The translations under genes and the position numbers were made by a program. The notes under the pieces are model-generated. The model made no database searches. It was not told the origin of the DNA and was given only the letters and a program-made list of their open reading frames with translations. Shown piece by piece: positions 24,889 through 34,414 of a DNA stretch of 64,000 bases (position 1 is the first letter of the stretch; the number at the start of each line of letters is the position of its first letter). The DNA is from Aurifilum marmelostoma (taxonomy: Eukaryota > Ascomycota > Sordariomycetes > Diaporthales > Cryphonectriaceae): positions 1,787,001-1,851,000 of the forward strand of contig JAMXSV010000004.1 of NCBI GenBank assembly GCA_027559495.1, written 5' to 3'.

Positions 24889-25520
24889 TGTGGTCTCTGT
24901 CCAAAAGGTCAGTCAGGACACAATTCGAGGCACACTGGAGGCAGGCATAAGGTGTGAGACTCTTACAAGTATGGATGGGTTTAGTTGAGGGGGTGGAGTT
25001 CAATGGCCCTCTCCTTGGCTTTGGATTCTCAAGCATGAGCTTCAAACCACAAAAGGTGAAGTCAGAGAGGTCAGTAGAATGGGGTCAGAAGTCATTGGTC
25101 AGTCGGGATTATGTAATGACGTCCTCTCGCTGCATCCTGGTAGACATGGCCCGTGCTTCCAGGTACAGGGCCCCCCTGTCGAAGCTGTCGCAAGAAGGCC
25201 ACGCAGCCCGGTGGTAGCAAGCCAGGGGTCTTGTAGAGATCCCCCCACAGGCGGCGGCGGGTCTTGGCAAAGGCCTACGTATCCAGAGCTGTAACTTTGA
25301 ACTGAACAGCAGCACCTCAAATCAACTCTCTTGTGTGCGTGTATGAGAACAGCGCAGGACCACTCATACCAGCAGCTGAGCGACCAACAGACCAGCTGCT
25401 GCCACATGCGAAGCAAGTAATTGCTGTCGTCCTCTTGTACCCTCTTTTTTTTCTTCCCCTTCCTTCCCTTTTCCCTTCTTCCTTGATTTATTGTTTCCCG
25501 TCTTGGTCTATCCTACCAAG
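24889..25520. promoter_or_regulatory. Shared divergent promoter region of the complex I subunit and WBP1 genes
   Basis: 632 bases separate the two outward-facing ATGs. The WBP1 side ends in a long pyrimidine tract (about 25430-25500), a frequent feature of fungal promoters and leaders. No specific factor site is claimed. Confidence 0.55.
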
Positions 25521-27129
25521 ATGAAGTTTGTCCTGTCGTGCGTGTTGCTGTTCCTGGCAGCTGTTGCGCAAGCTATCAGTGCCACTGGCGATCGTCTCCT
25601 GACAATCTGGGAAGATGTGGAGGACCAGAAGCTTTACTCCAAGTTTATAGGGGATCTTGAGAGTATGCCAATCACTCCTGAACTTGTACTTGCTGCGCAG
25701 CTTGCTAATTACCAACTGCTCTGCAGGCCGTGGCTACAAGATCACGCATGCAACTCCCAAACAGGACAACCTGAAGTTGGAGCACCTGGGAGAGAGGAAC
25801 TATGACCAGATCATCTTCTTCCCCGTCAAGGCAAAGGGTACAGAAAGGCGCCTCTTTGTCAATGGTCATATAGCCTGGCCGGAAATCGAAAACAAGACTG
25901 ACTGACTTGCTGCTGCGTTCCAGGTCTGGGCCCTAACCTGACGGCCAAGATCCTCCTCGACTTCCTCGGCGCCGGCGGAAACATCATGGTTGCCCTGAGC
26001 TCCACGCAGGCCGTGCCTACCGCCCTGAACGCAGCCCTCATCGAGCTCGACATCCATATCCCCGCCGAGCGAACAGGCCTCGTGGTCGACCACTTCAGCT
26101 ATGATGTCTCCAGCGCGGCCGACAGCCACGACGTGGTCCTCCTCAAGACACCCGCCCAGTACAAGCCCGGCACCAAGAACTACTTTGGCAGCGACGACAA
26201 GGACGCCGTGATTGCGTTCCCCCCGCGGCGTCGGCCACGTCCTCGGCGACGGCCCCCTCCTGACGCCCGTCCTCAGGGCGCCCCGCACCGCCTACATCTA
26301 CAACCAAAAGGACCAGTCCGAGGTTGTCGACGAGGTCTTTGCGGCCGGCGAGCAGCTGGTCCTGGTGTCCGTCGCCCAGGCGCGCAACTCGGCCCGCTTC
26401 GCCGTCGTGGGCTCCGCCGAGATGCTCCAGGACAAGTGGGTGGACGCCAAGGTGAAGCGCCCCGGCGACAAGGAGACTGTCAAGACCGCCAACGGGGACT
26501 TTGCCAAGCGCATCACCGGGTGGGCGTTCCACGAGCTCGGACACCTGCGCGTCAACTCCGTCGAGCACCGCTCGGCCCTCACGCCCAACGTTACCAACCC
26601 TGGTATCTACCGAGTCAGCTCGGACGCGGTAGGTGGAACAATGTGCCTCCTGCACTCGCAGCTCTGGGACGTTACAAACTGACCATGCATCCTGAACCAG
26701 ACCTACACCATCTCCATCTCCGAGTGGGCCTGGGACCGCTGGGTCCGCTTCGAGGTGCCCGACCAGGACGAGCTGCAGCTCGAGTTCAGCATGCTCTCCC
26801 CCTTCCACCGCCTGCAGCTCCAGCCGCAGGAGGGCGCCCCGGCCGACGAGGGTGTCTACAGCGTCTCGTTCACGGTCCCCGACCAGCACGGCGTCTTCAA
26901 CTTCATGACCAACTACAAGCGGCCTTTCCTGACCAACGTCGAGGAGAAGCGCACCGTGACCGTCCGACACCTGGCCCACGACGAGTACGACTCCTCGTAC
27001 GAGATCCATGCCGCCTGGCCGTACCTCACGAGCATCGGCGTCACCTGCACCGGCTGGCTTCTCTTTGTCGCCCTCTGGTTGTTCAACAAGCCCCAGAGGC
27101 AGACCGACGCCGCCAAGAAGACGCAGTAG
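25521..27129 (+). CDS. wbp1: Oligosaccharyltransferase subunit WBP1 (OST48), with an apparent one-base frameshift
   Basis: Exons 25521-25662, 25727-25837, 25924-26628 and 26701-27129. Introns are GT..AG with AAC-type branch sites. The protein starts with a signal peptide (MKFVLSCVLLFLAAVAQA), then shows the family segments SRGYKITHATPK, LGERNYDQIIFFP, KGLGPNL and AWDRWVRFEVPDQDELQLEF. Near the end is a membrane span (about PYLTSIGVTCTGWLLFVALW) and a cytosolic tail ending KKTQ, a KKxx ER-retrieval signal as in yeast Wbp1. Exon lengths sum to 1,387 nt, one too many. The break maps to a six-C run at 26219-26224: upstream reads KDAVIAFP, downstream RGVGHVLGDG one frame over. Without one C the product is about 461 residues, the family's size. 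WBP1 is an essential subunit of the N-glycosylation enzyme in the ER membrane, so a sequencing or assembly error is likelier than a real null. Confidence 0.93.
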
Positions 27130-28437
27130 ACGGCCTGCTCGAAGGCTGGTGTAGGGGCGCAGAGGTGTGGCTTTCAAAGTGTGATCATCTCCTTGAAAAG
27201 ACAGGGCGGATGTGGTGGATACCCTTTGGGAGCTGATTCAGTGAGCAGATCTGGCAGAGTCGTGTCACTTGCGCGTGTACAGTACATAGGGAATGGACCC
27301 TTCTGGGATGGGGTCTTGGTTCTAAAAGTTTACAGGATCAATCCATGAAGAAATTTGATGATATTTGTGTTCAATTGGCACCGCAAGCTGCAATCATTCT
27401 ATCTGTTCCGCGTCCTGCCTACTCCTAGGCCCAATGCACCCACTTTTCCACTTGTAAAAATGCTTCAGAGGCTTAACATCGAGCTCAATCGTCTGAATCT
27501 TGGCAGGTCTGTTGTTGTTCCGAGTCACCTGCCCGAACATCCGAAATTTTCCTCTCATTTGACTTGTCTTTATAGCATCTTCTCTGATATGTGCCGAGAT
27601 TGCTTGGCTAAAGAGACATGAATCCGTGTCAAGATGCAAGGGCCAAGAAGAAAGAAGAATGCCAGAAAGAAAAGGAAGAAAAACAAAGGAAAAGACAAAA
27701 GGGGGGGGGGGGGTCGGCAAGAAAGGAATATGGGAACAGCAGGATCTCCGCATGCACAACAGTACAGAAAGAGTATGTAAGAAAAGGAAAGTGAAATACA
27801 AAATGCCCTCAGATTAGCTCTCTTGGGTTCTCAAGGACAACCGTCGCCGTTGCTCGTCTCGACTATGCGGGGACGCGGCTTCTGCTGCCTGCAAATTTGG
27901 CTTTTTGGACCTTTGGAGTCATCACTGGGCTCATTATTTCTCTGTAACACCTTTGTCACTGCCGCCATCGACCGCCTCGAACCCCAGCTCTTCTGCCGAA
28001 AGCAAACACTGCCGGCCAGTCCAGCCAGAAGGCAATGGGACAGTAGACGCTCGACCGCTCCGATTGAAAACTATTTTTTTGTTCAGCCGTCACAGGCCGG
28101 CCGACGTCATCAGCATATATGAAGATGCGTGGCATTTTGCAAAGGCCTCTGGTCTTGTGCTGGTTGTCGTCACTGCGGTTCGAGTCGTCGTTCTGGTGGA
28201 AGCACGGGAATGTGGCGGGAGGCAACAGGAGGGGACGGGGGAAGAAGGGCAGGAGCAATGGTGCCTGCTCAGATCTCTGTTCTTTGTAATATTATCATGT
28301 CCGCTCTGCTTCCGCTGGGAAACGCGAGGGTCAAGAGGGGGAAAAGCTCATCCCTGATTGCATCATCATGGCAGGTGGAGAGGTGAGGAAGGAGAGGACA
28401 GGAAACATACCGAGGAAGAAGAAACGAAAAAGGAAAG

Positions 28438-28515
28438 GATATATAGATATATATATATATATGAGAGTGAAGAGAAGAGAAAGGAAGGGATATATATATA
28501 GATATATAGATATAT
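28438..28515. repeat. TA-rich microsatellite
   Basis: Alternating TATATA/GATATA tracts, in two blocks separated by a purine-rich strip, within noncoding spacer. Confidence 0.75.
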
Positions 28516-28873
28516 CAAGGAAAAAGAGAGAAAGCATTGAAGGTTTTTAGGGGGCGGGGGTTGTGTCGTCGAGAATCCAAGGAAAGGGGTCTGTATGCTC
28601 CTGTTCGTCGCCTCGGTCAAGTTTCAAGCCACCGTCGTGGCTAGTAAGCTCAAGTGTTGTGAGCACATATCTTGGATGTGATAGGTAGTTGTCATGCTTG
28701 TCTCTGAGAGGCTGGAGCAACAATGATGTGCTGGTAGTGGAGTAACATTTGCAACTGATTGCTGTGGTATTATGCTCCAAAAGATGGGCTTGTGACAGAT
28801 GTGTTGTTGAGTGGCCTTCAGAGCATGGTTGAATGATGCTGTTGGTATGGTGGTATTGGTTGTGTGGTGATCC

Positions 28874-29010
28874 TGTTGGTAGGATGCTCTTGTCTGAGGG
28901 ACAGTCTTTTTGGTACAATTGTATATACCCTTGGTATAGTGGTCTCTCCTCGGGTATGATGGAAACCATTTGCATGATGATGTTATTGGTAGGATGGTTC
29001 TGTTTGAAGG
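28874..29010. repeat. Degenerate direct duplication about 107 bases apart
   Basis: A block around 28874-28900 (TGTTGGTAGGATGCTCTTGT then CTGAGGG) recurs imperfectly at 28981-29010 (TATTGGTAGGATGGTTCTGT then TTGAAGGG). Further TTGGTAT units lie nearby at about 28838 and 28930. This looks like a decayed minisatellite. Confidence 0.45.
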
Positions 29011-30190
29011 GTGGCAGGAGGGACTCCAGAGCGCGGCGTGATGCCAGGCAGGAGGAAATCTTGAAAAGGGTAAATTATAGGGGAAGGAGCAGCCAGAGGC
29101 CAGCTCAAGGTGAAAAGGAAAGGGCTGGAAGCTGCAGCTGGACCGAGCCTTCTAGTCTCTCGTTTGGTTAGGTGAGGAAGAAGGCCGTGGCTGAATGCCC
29201 TAGAGCTGAGGCAAGCCTGAAAGTGTTCTGGCTATTGATCTGCTGGAGTCCAGTAGACGCGTTGTTGGACCAACAGACGATGCGTGCCCATGTGTTGAGG
29301 GCCAACGCGTAGAAGGGTATCTCAGAGGAGGTCTGATGATTTAACTGGGTTGTGTAACCAGACGAACTGGTCTGGTAGCTGTTCAAGCGTGGTCGTGCTG
29401 ATGAACAGGCACCAGGTGCCTGAGGATTTCTGAGGCTCAATGACATGTATTTTGCTGAATGGAAGAAGCTGCGCTTGATCCCATGAGGGGTTGACGTGGA
29501 TGTTGCATGCGCTGCAGGCTACAAGAGGCCAGACTGGCAATGGAGGAGGAGGTCTAGACGTCGGAAAAGGGATGCATGTCTAGGGGTAGAGGTCCTGGTG
29601 CTGCATGAAAGATCTGAATACACAAATCTGCTGTGAGGAAAGTTGGCTTGGGAATGGAGGAGGAAGATGGAATTGATGGAGATGGGAGGTTGACTTCAGA
29701 AAGGAGGAGGGTCTGAGGTTGAAGAAAAGGCCTGTTTGGGTAATGTTGGGGGGGGGGGGTTCAGCAGTGGGAGAAGCGGAGGAAAAGAGGACGGTTGATG
29801 CATGGTGAAAAATTCGAGGGCAGGTTTCAGGATGTCCTAGAGATCAAAGGGGGCCAGTTGAGCAAAGAGTGAGTGTGTGGTGAAGACGAAAGTGCAAAGT
29901 TGCAAACGCAATTTGGACCACGCGACGCTGAGGTTGAGTAGTAGTAGAGAGGCAGGCGGCTGAGGCAGGCAAGTGAGGAGGGGCACACGCCAGCTATGCC
30001 AAACCCCTAACCCTTGTCCCGCCGTCGAGGCTGCAGACCCGCTATGATTTTCCTAGCTTGGAACCAGACCTTCATCACATTCCATCTATACAGTACCTCT
30101 TGTCTCTCTATACCCACCCATCCACCAACAAGACTACAACCCACTGAACCTTATTCATAGACTGCTATTAGCTACAGATCAACCGCAAAA

Positions 30191-30195
30191 ATGGT

Positions 30196-30229
<34 letters not shown>

Positions 30230-31077
30230 TACCCCTCAGAATCACTCGCCGCCCTCCCTCCCGCGCAGCATGAGCTTGGAATTCGTACTGACCCTCTCCT
30301 TCCCCAATCCAGGCGCGCAATTCAGAAAAAGCCCAGTCGATGCTCTTCCGCTTCCGAGAAGCCCAGGCCGCGGACCTGGGCATCATCGATGCAGGCCGCA
30401 CGCGGCGCCCCCGGGCCATCACAGAGCAGGACAGCATCCCCGCGTGCGAGCGGTGGCGCGGGCAGGTGCTCAAGGAGATCTCGCGCAAGGTCTCGCGCAT
30501 TCAGGACCCGGCCCTCAGCGACTACCAGGTGCGCGACGTCAACGACGAGCTCAACAGGCTGATGCGCGAGAAGCACGCGTGGGAGGTCCAGATACGGAAC
30601 CTGGGAGGGCCCAATTACATGCGGGGCGGGACCGGCAGGTCGGTCATGTACGATGAGCAGGGGCGCGAGATCCCGGGGGTCGGCAACAAGGGCTACAAGT
30701 ACTTTGGGCGGGCGCGGGAGCTCCCCGGGGTGAAGGAGATGTTCGAGGCCGCGGCGAGCCGAAGGGCGGATGCACAGGGGGACAAGAAGAAAAGAGCGGG
30801 CCAGGAGGCGAGGGACGACGTGAGGAGGGCCGTGAACGCAGCGTACTTTGCGTTGGCGCCTGGCGAGGAGGATGACGAGCTGCTCGCGTACGAGGAGGAG
30901 ACGGAGACGGCGGCCTTCGAGAACCTGGCGAGAAATGGGTCCAAGGAGGTCCCGCCTGACTGGGAGCCGCTGCCGGGGGACGCGGGCGACGGGAAAGCGT
31001 GGCACCTGCCTACGACCGAGGATGTCCAAGAGGAGCTGATAGACCGGAGACGGAGAAGGCTGCTTGCGCAATTCTGA
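30191..31077 (+). CDS. isy1: Pre-mRNA splicing factor Isy1
   Basis: Two exons: exon 1 contributes only the ATG (30191-30193), exon 2 is 30313-31077, giving 255 residues. The 119-nt intron begins GTAAGC directly after the start codon and ends AATCCAG. The spliced protein starts MARNSEKAQSMLFRFREAQA, the hallmark Isy1 N-terminus. It continues with the charged helix region ISRKVSRIQDPALSDYQVRD, NDELNRLMREKHAWEVQIRN and LGGPNYMR, then GYKYFGRARELPGVKEMF. The C-terminal third is acidic and Arg-rich and ends DRRRRRLLAQF. Isy1 is a component of the Prp19-associated spliceosome complex and acts around the first catalytic step. The split start is supported by the conserved N-terminal residues reading on directly from the acceptor. 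The intron carries an (AGC)11 tract just after the donor. Confidence 0.95.
30197..30229 (+). repeat. (AGC)11 microsatellite inside the isy1 first intron
   Basis: Eleven perfect AGC units begin four bases into the intron, overlapping the donor region GTAAGC. If the intron were retained, the frame would read poly-Ser after the start codon. Confidence 0.95.
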
Positions 31078-31628
31078 CATTGTTTGGGACACGGGCGCCC
31101 GGGGGTAGTCAGCGTCACGGTGTCGCAGTCTCACAGTGGTTTGCATAACACGGCGTTGGTTGGTTTTTGAGGGTCACGATAACTACTTGAGCATGTCATC
31201 CTGAGTACTGAATCCAGTTCGAAAGGCACATGAAAATTCTTCGTACGTGGCCTGGCTGCTCCAGGCCGTAGAATGATTTTATTCCTTGTCCTGCTATTAA
31301 GGCGCCGTCGAGTAGAGGCACCGACCGCTTCTCGTTAGCCAGCAATGGGTATAGATAGATATTCCAAACAAAGTTCGACATGACCATAACTTCCAAAAAT
31401 GCACTGGCCTTTATCCCATGACATAATATCCAGTCAACTCCGCGATCCTTTTAAACGCCTAGCCATTTCCTGTTACCTTATCGACCTGATACCAACCTGT
31501 CCCGCCTCGTAAACTTCGAGGAAACAGTCCACACGCCTTGAAGCAAAGTTTGTAACCCCGTCCTGCAGACCGCGCGCGCATCGAGCGGTGGGCGACATGT
31601 CAGGACATCAGAAGAGAGCGGCAAGCTG
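31078..31628. other. Intergenic region between convergent isy1 and the GATA gene
   Basis: The 3' flanks of two facing genes. No ORF above background and no clear repeat. Confidence 0.6.
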
Positions 31629-32779
31629 TCAGCCCTTCTTCAACTTGCGCCTCTGTTTTGCGTACAACAAGCCGCAGACATTGCAGAGTAACCCGTCAGG
31701 ACCTTTCCTCCACTCTGGCGTCTCGGTGCGGCCACACCGGGAGCAAGACAGTTCATCGTCGTCTTTTGAAATCTACTCACAATCTGTCAGTCAAAGTCGA
31801 GGACATTGGTATTTATCCCCCGGGACTCAGCTGGCGACAAGGAGTTCAGCCTACCTGTATCCTCTTGGAGCCGCTCGTCCGATCATCCCTTGCTCCATCA
31901 GCGCGAGACTGGCGGTGGTGGGAGCGATGGTTCGAGTATTCCTTGGCGAAATGGAGCTCGTTCCCGTTGCCGACCTTGCGCTTCTTGGTGCGCATGCCGT
32001 GATGCCTCACGGCTGAGATACCGCCTACGCTTCGAGCGATATCGTTGGACAGCTGGGTCATGAAGAGCACGTCGCCGTCACTCATGACGGGTATGGGGTG
32101 GTGACCCAGGGAGGGGTCATGGTTGCCGATGATGGAAGTGGTCTGGATTGAGACGAAACAAAGACAAAAGATTGTCAGTTCAGTATTCTCTTGGACAATT
32201 TGCAAGCTTGGCGGGATGGGTAGGGGGTGATGGAAACGGATCGGAAGCCTGCGGAACAAGTATCGTCCCGCGTTTCCATCAGGATTCATTGAGACAGTGC
32301 TTCTCACAAGGAGGGAAAGCTGCCTCTGGGACATCTTCCAAGGGGCCAGCTCTCTCCGACAAGTACTCACGAACTCCACGAGGTGCTTGGCGCTGCGGTG
32401 TATCTGCGGGGGACCAGTTAGCGGCGGGATAGAATGATCCTATCAAGGAAAGAGACAGAAGGCGGCTGTTTGGGGAAGCCCCACGGAAGAAGGGGGAGAA
32501 TGGTGATGCGGAAGGGAGCACACGGACGGTGAACAAGTCCTCGGCAATCTTGGCGTCTTTGAGCCAGAATTGATGATTACTCGGTCCTGCGGCGGCCTCG
32601 AGCCTCATCTCCGGCGAGGAGACAACGGAGATGAGGCCATGCTCGGCGGGAGTGGCGGCTGAAGGGTCCGGCGCCGCCTCTATCAGAGCTGCATGGCCCT
32701 GAGCAGCTGGAGTCTCGGGAGCGACGGATATCTCCCCCTGAGGAGGGGCAGCGAGTCGGATGGGAAGCGGAAAAGACAT
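31629..32779 (-). CDS. Small GATA-type zinc-finger protein with C-terminal finger
   Basis: Four exons on the minus strand, 32779-32522, 32403-32371, 32142-31855 and 31772-31629, sum to 723 nt and 240 residues with all joins in phase. Residues 1-70 are Ala/Pro-rich. The middle has KDAKIAEDLFTVR, HRSAKHLVEF and MSDGDVLFMTQLSNDIARSV, then a basic stretch MRTKKRKVG that could be a nuclear signal. The last exon codes an acidic lead (KDDDELS) and the finger C203-SR-C206-GRTETPEWRKGPDGLL-C223-NV-C226-GLLYAK. TPEWRKGP and CNxCGL are classic GATA-finger features. The loop between cysteine pairs is 16 residues, whereas I know 17 or 18 for fungal GATA factors. Exon 1 uses a GTGCTC donor chosen for phase, so that join is less certain. 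Probable DNA-binding regulator; targets are unknown. Confidence 0.85.
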
Positions 32780-34414
32780 GAGCAGCGACGGTCTGCTACG
32801 AGACAGTTGCTCCTGGTCACACCGTCGGCATGGGGGCCAGCGGGGCCGGAGTACTGAATCTCGTGACCGACGTGGTGACCCGATGGCCAGATCGGGCTTC
32901 GATATCGAGTTCGAGGTCCAGGGGGAGCGCTCCTCAGCCTCGCAGGGGTGGAGAGGCCGAAAATGGAGACCAGGTCGTAGGTAGTAGGTAATGCCGTGGC
33001 CCCGTCGAGGAAGAAGGAGGGGTGTATGCGTGCCTGTGTGTGGGTGTGGCTTGTGAGATGGCCGTGTTTCTGTGCGATGAGGGCTAAAACCCACGATGAA
33101 TATGGAGATAGATGAGAAGAGATGAAGGGATCGTGAGAGGAAGCGTCGTGATCGAGGACTGATCGAGATGAGGGATGGATTGGATGGATGGATAAGGATA
33201 AAAAAGGGAGCAGTTTCCCTCTAAAAAGGGCCGCGCGAGAGAGTGACAAGAGGCAACGGGCTAGTTAAAGTGGCACGAGTGGGTGCAGGTGCAGCCTTAG
33301 TAGCCTACTCCTGCTACTGTAGGTTCTCAACGCGTGAGGGGTGGCGAGGAACGGGGGACGAGGATTGAGGTACGGGTATGTCTTCTTCTGTACCGTGCAG
33401 GACCGTGCTACACTAGTAAGGGTTAAGGGAGGAAGAACGAAAAAAAATAAGAAGGGTTCTAGTAGCGAGGCTAGACTGGGCTGCCGTAGACCCCCCAGAT
33501 TTTCTCTCCGTGGTGGCAAAGGTTCGACCATGAGAGGCGACACCCGGCCGGAAGAAAAGCTCCCCCACCAATATGTTGCAGCACCAGCTATCTGCTGCTA
33601 CCTGCTGTGTATGTACAAGCAGGCAATCCAACATATCTAGCTATTGGCCCAATCTAGAGATGCTGATACGGTCCAGATCTCGGCGCCGGATGAGCCTATT
33701 CCAATATCGAAATGTCCCAAGATTGCCATGTTGGGTCAGTATGGGAAATCTTGTCGCAGGGCTGACTCAACATAAGGTATACTATGGGCCATATCTTGTA
33801 TTATGTACAGTACAAAGGATCTACTACCATATGATACCCTCCCTCTCAGGTAACTCAGACCAGTGTATTTCCTCGAGGCTGTCCTGGCCCGGTTGGGTCC
33901 CGGAGGCGCAGATCAAGTCGCCCCTCGCATTGGTTGTGACTTTGCCTCCCCTGTTGCATGCGCCCTCTCAAAGCGCCTCCGAGGTAGAGAGGACCCCTAA
34001 ATTGGACCCCTAAAATCCAACCTGCGGAGCCCACTCTGGCGCTGTACAGCGGTCCGCGCTCCACAGCTGATGCGTTATCTTATATCGTAACTGTGCATAC
34101 ACCGTAGCAGTACTGTAAGGACCTATGCGTCATTCTTACATGCTACTGTGCACCTACCTACCCACACGTACACATCACATCACACTGGATAGGCATCACG
34201 GGGCCATTCTTCATGCCTCACCAGCCACCCTTTCATCCGCCATCAATCTCCTTTTCCATCCTCTAGGCATGTGAGTTGTGGATGTGATGATCCCCAGCTC
34301 TCACACGCACTCTTCTCCTTTCCCGATCGTCCTTTCAACCGACGGATCGGATACACCGTCTGCTCTCCGCTGTCGTCCTCTTACCGAGAGATGCGGACGG
34401 ATATACTAGCAAAG
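32780..34414. promoter_or_regulatory. Divergent upstream region of the GATA and metallophosphoesterase genes
   Basis: About 1.6 kb between two outward-facing starts. The GATA-proximal half stays open in its frame to 33094, but composition there looks like leader. No repeat beyond short palindromes such as TACTGTA at 33315, 33806 (as TACAGTA) and 34111. Confidence 0.5.

Larger units (their letters stand above)
27130..30190. other. 3 kb spacer between WBP1 and isy1 with simple-sequence tracts
   Basis: No supported gene. It holds a G run (27701-27712), TATA/ATATAG-type repeats (about 28438-28515), a purine-rich strip, a degenerate duplication with TTGGTAGGATG units (28874-29010) and another G run (about 29748-29758). 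The final 200 bases before isy1 are C/T-rich. The longest ORF (28547-28975, minus) is low-complexity His/Thr/Ser sequence without a recognisable domain. Confidence 0.6.

Noticed and set aside
26143..27177. 344-residue minus-strand ORF
   Set aside because: Antisense shadow of WBP1; it spans the WBP1 stop and a WBP1 intron.
28547..28975. 142-residue minus-strand ORF rich in His, Thr and Ser
   Set aside because: Composition follows the degenerate minisatellite on the other strand.
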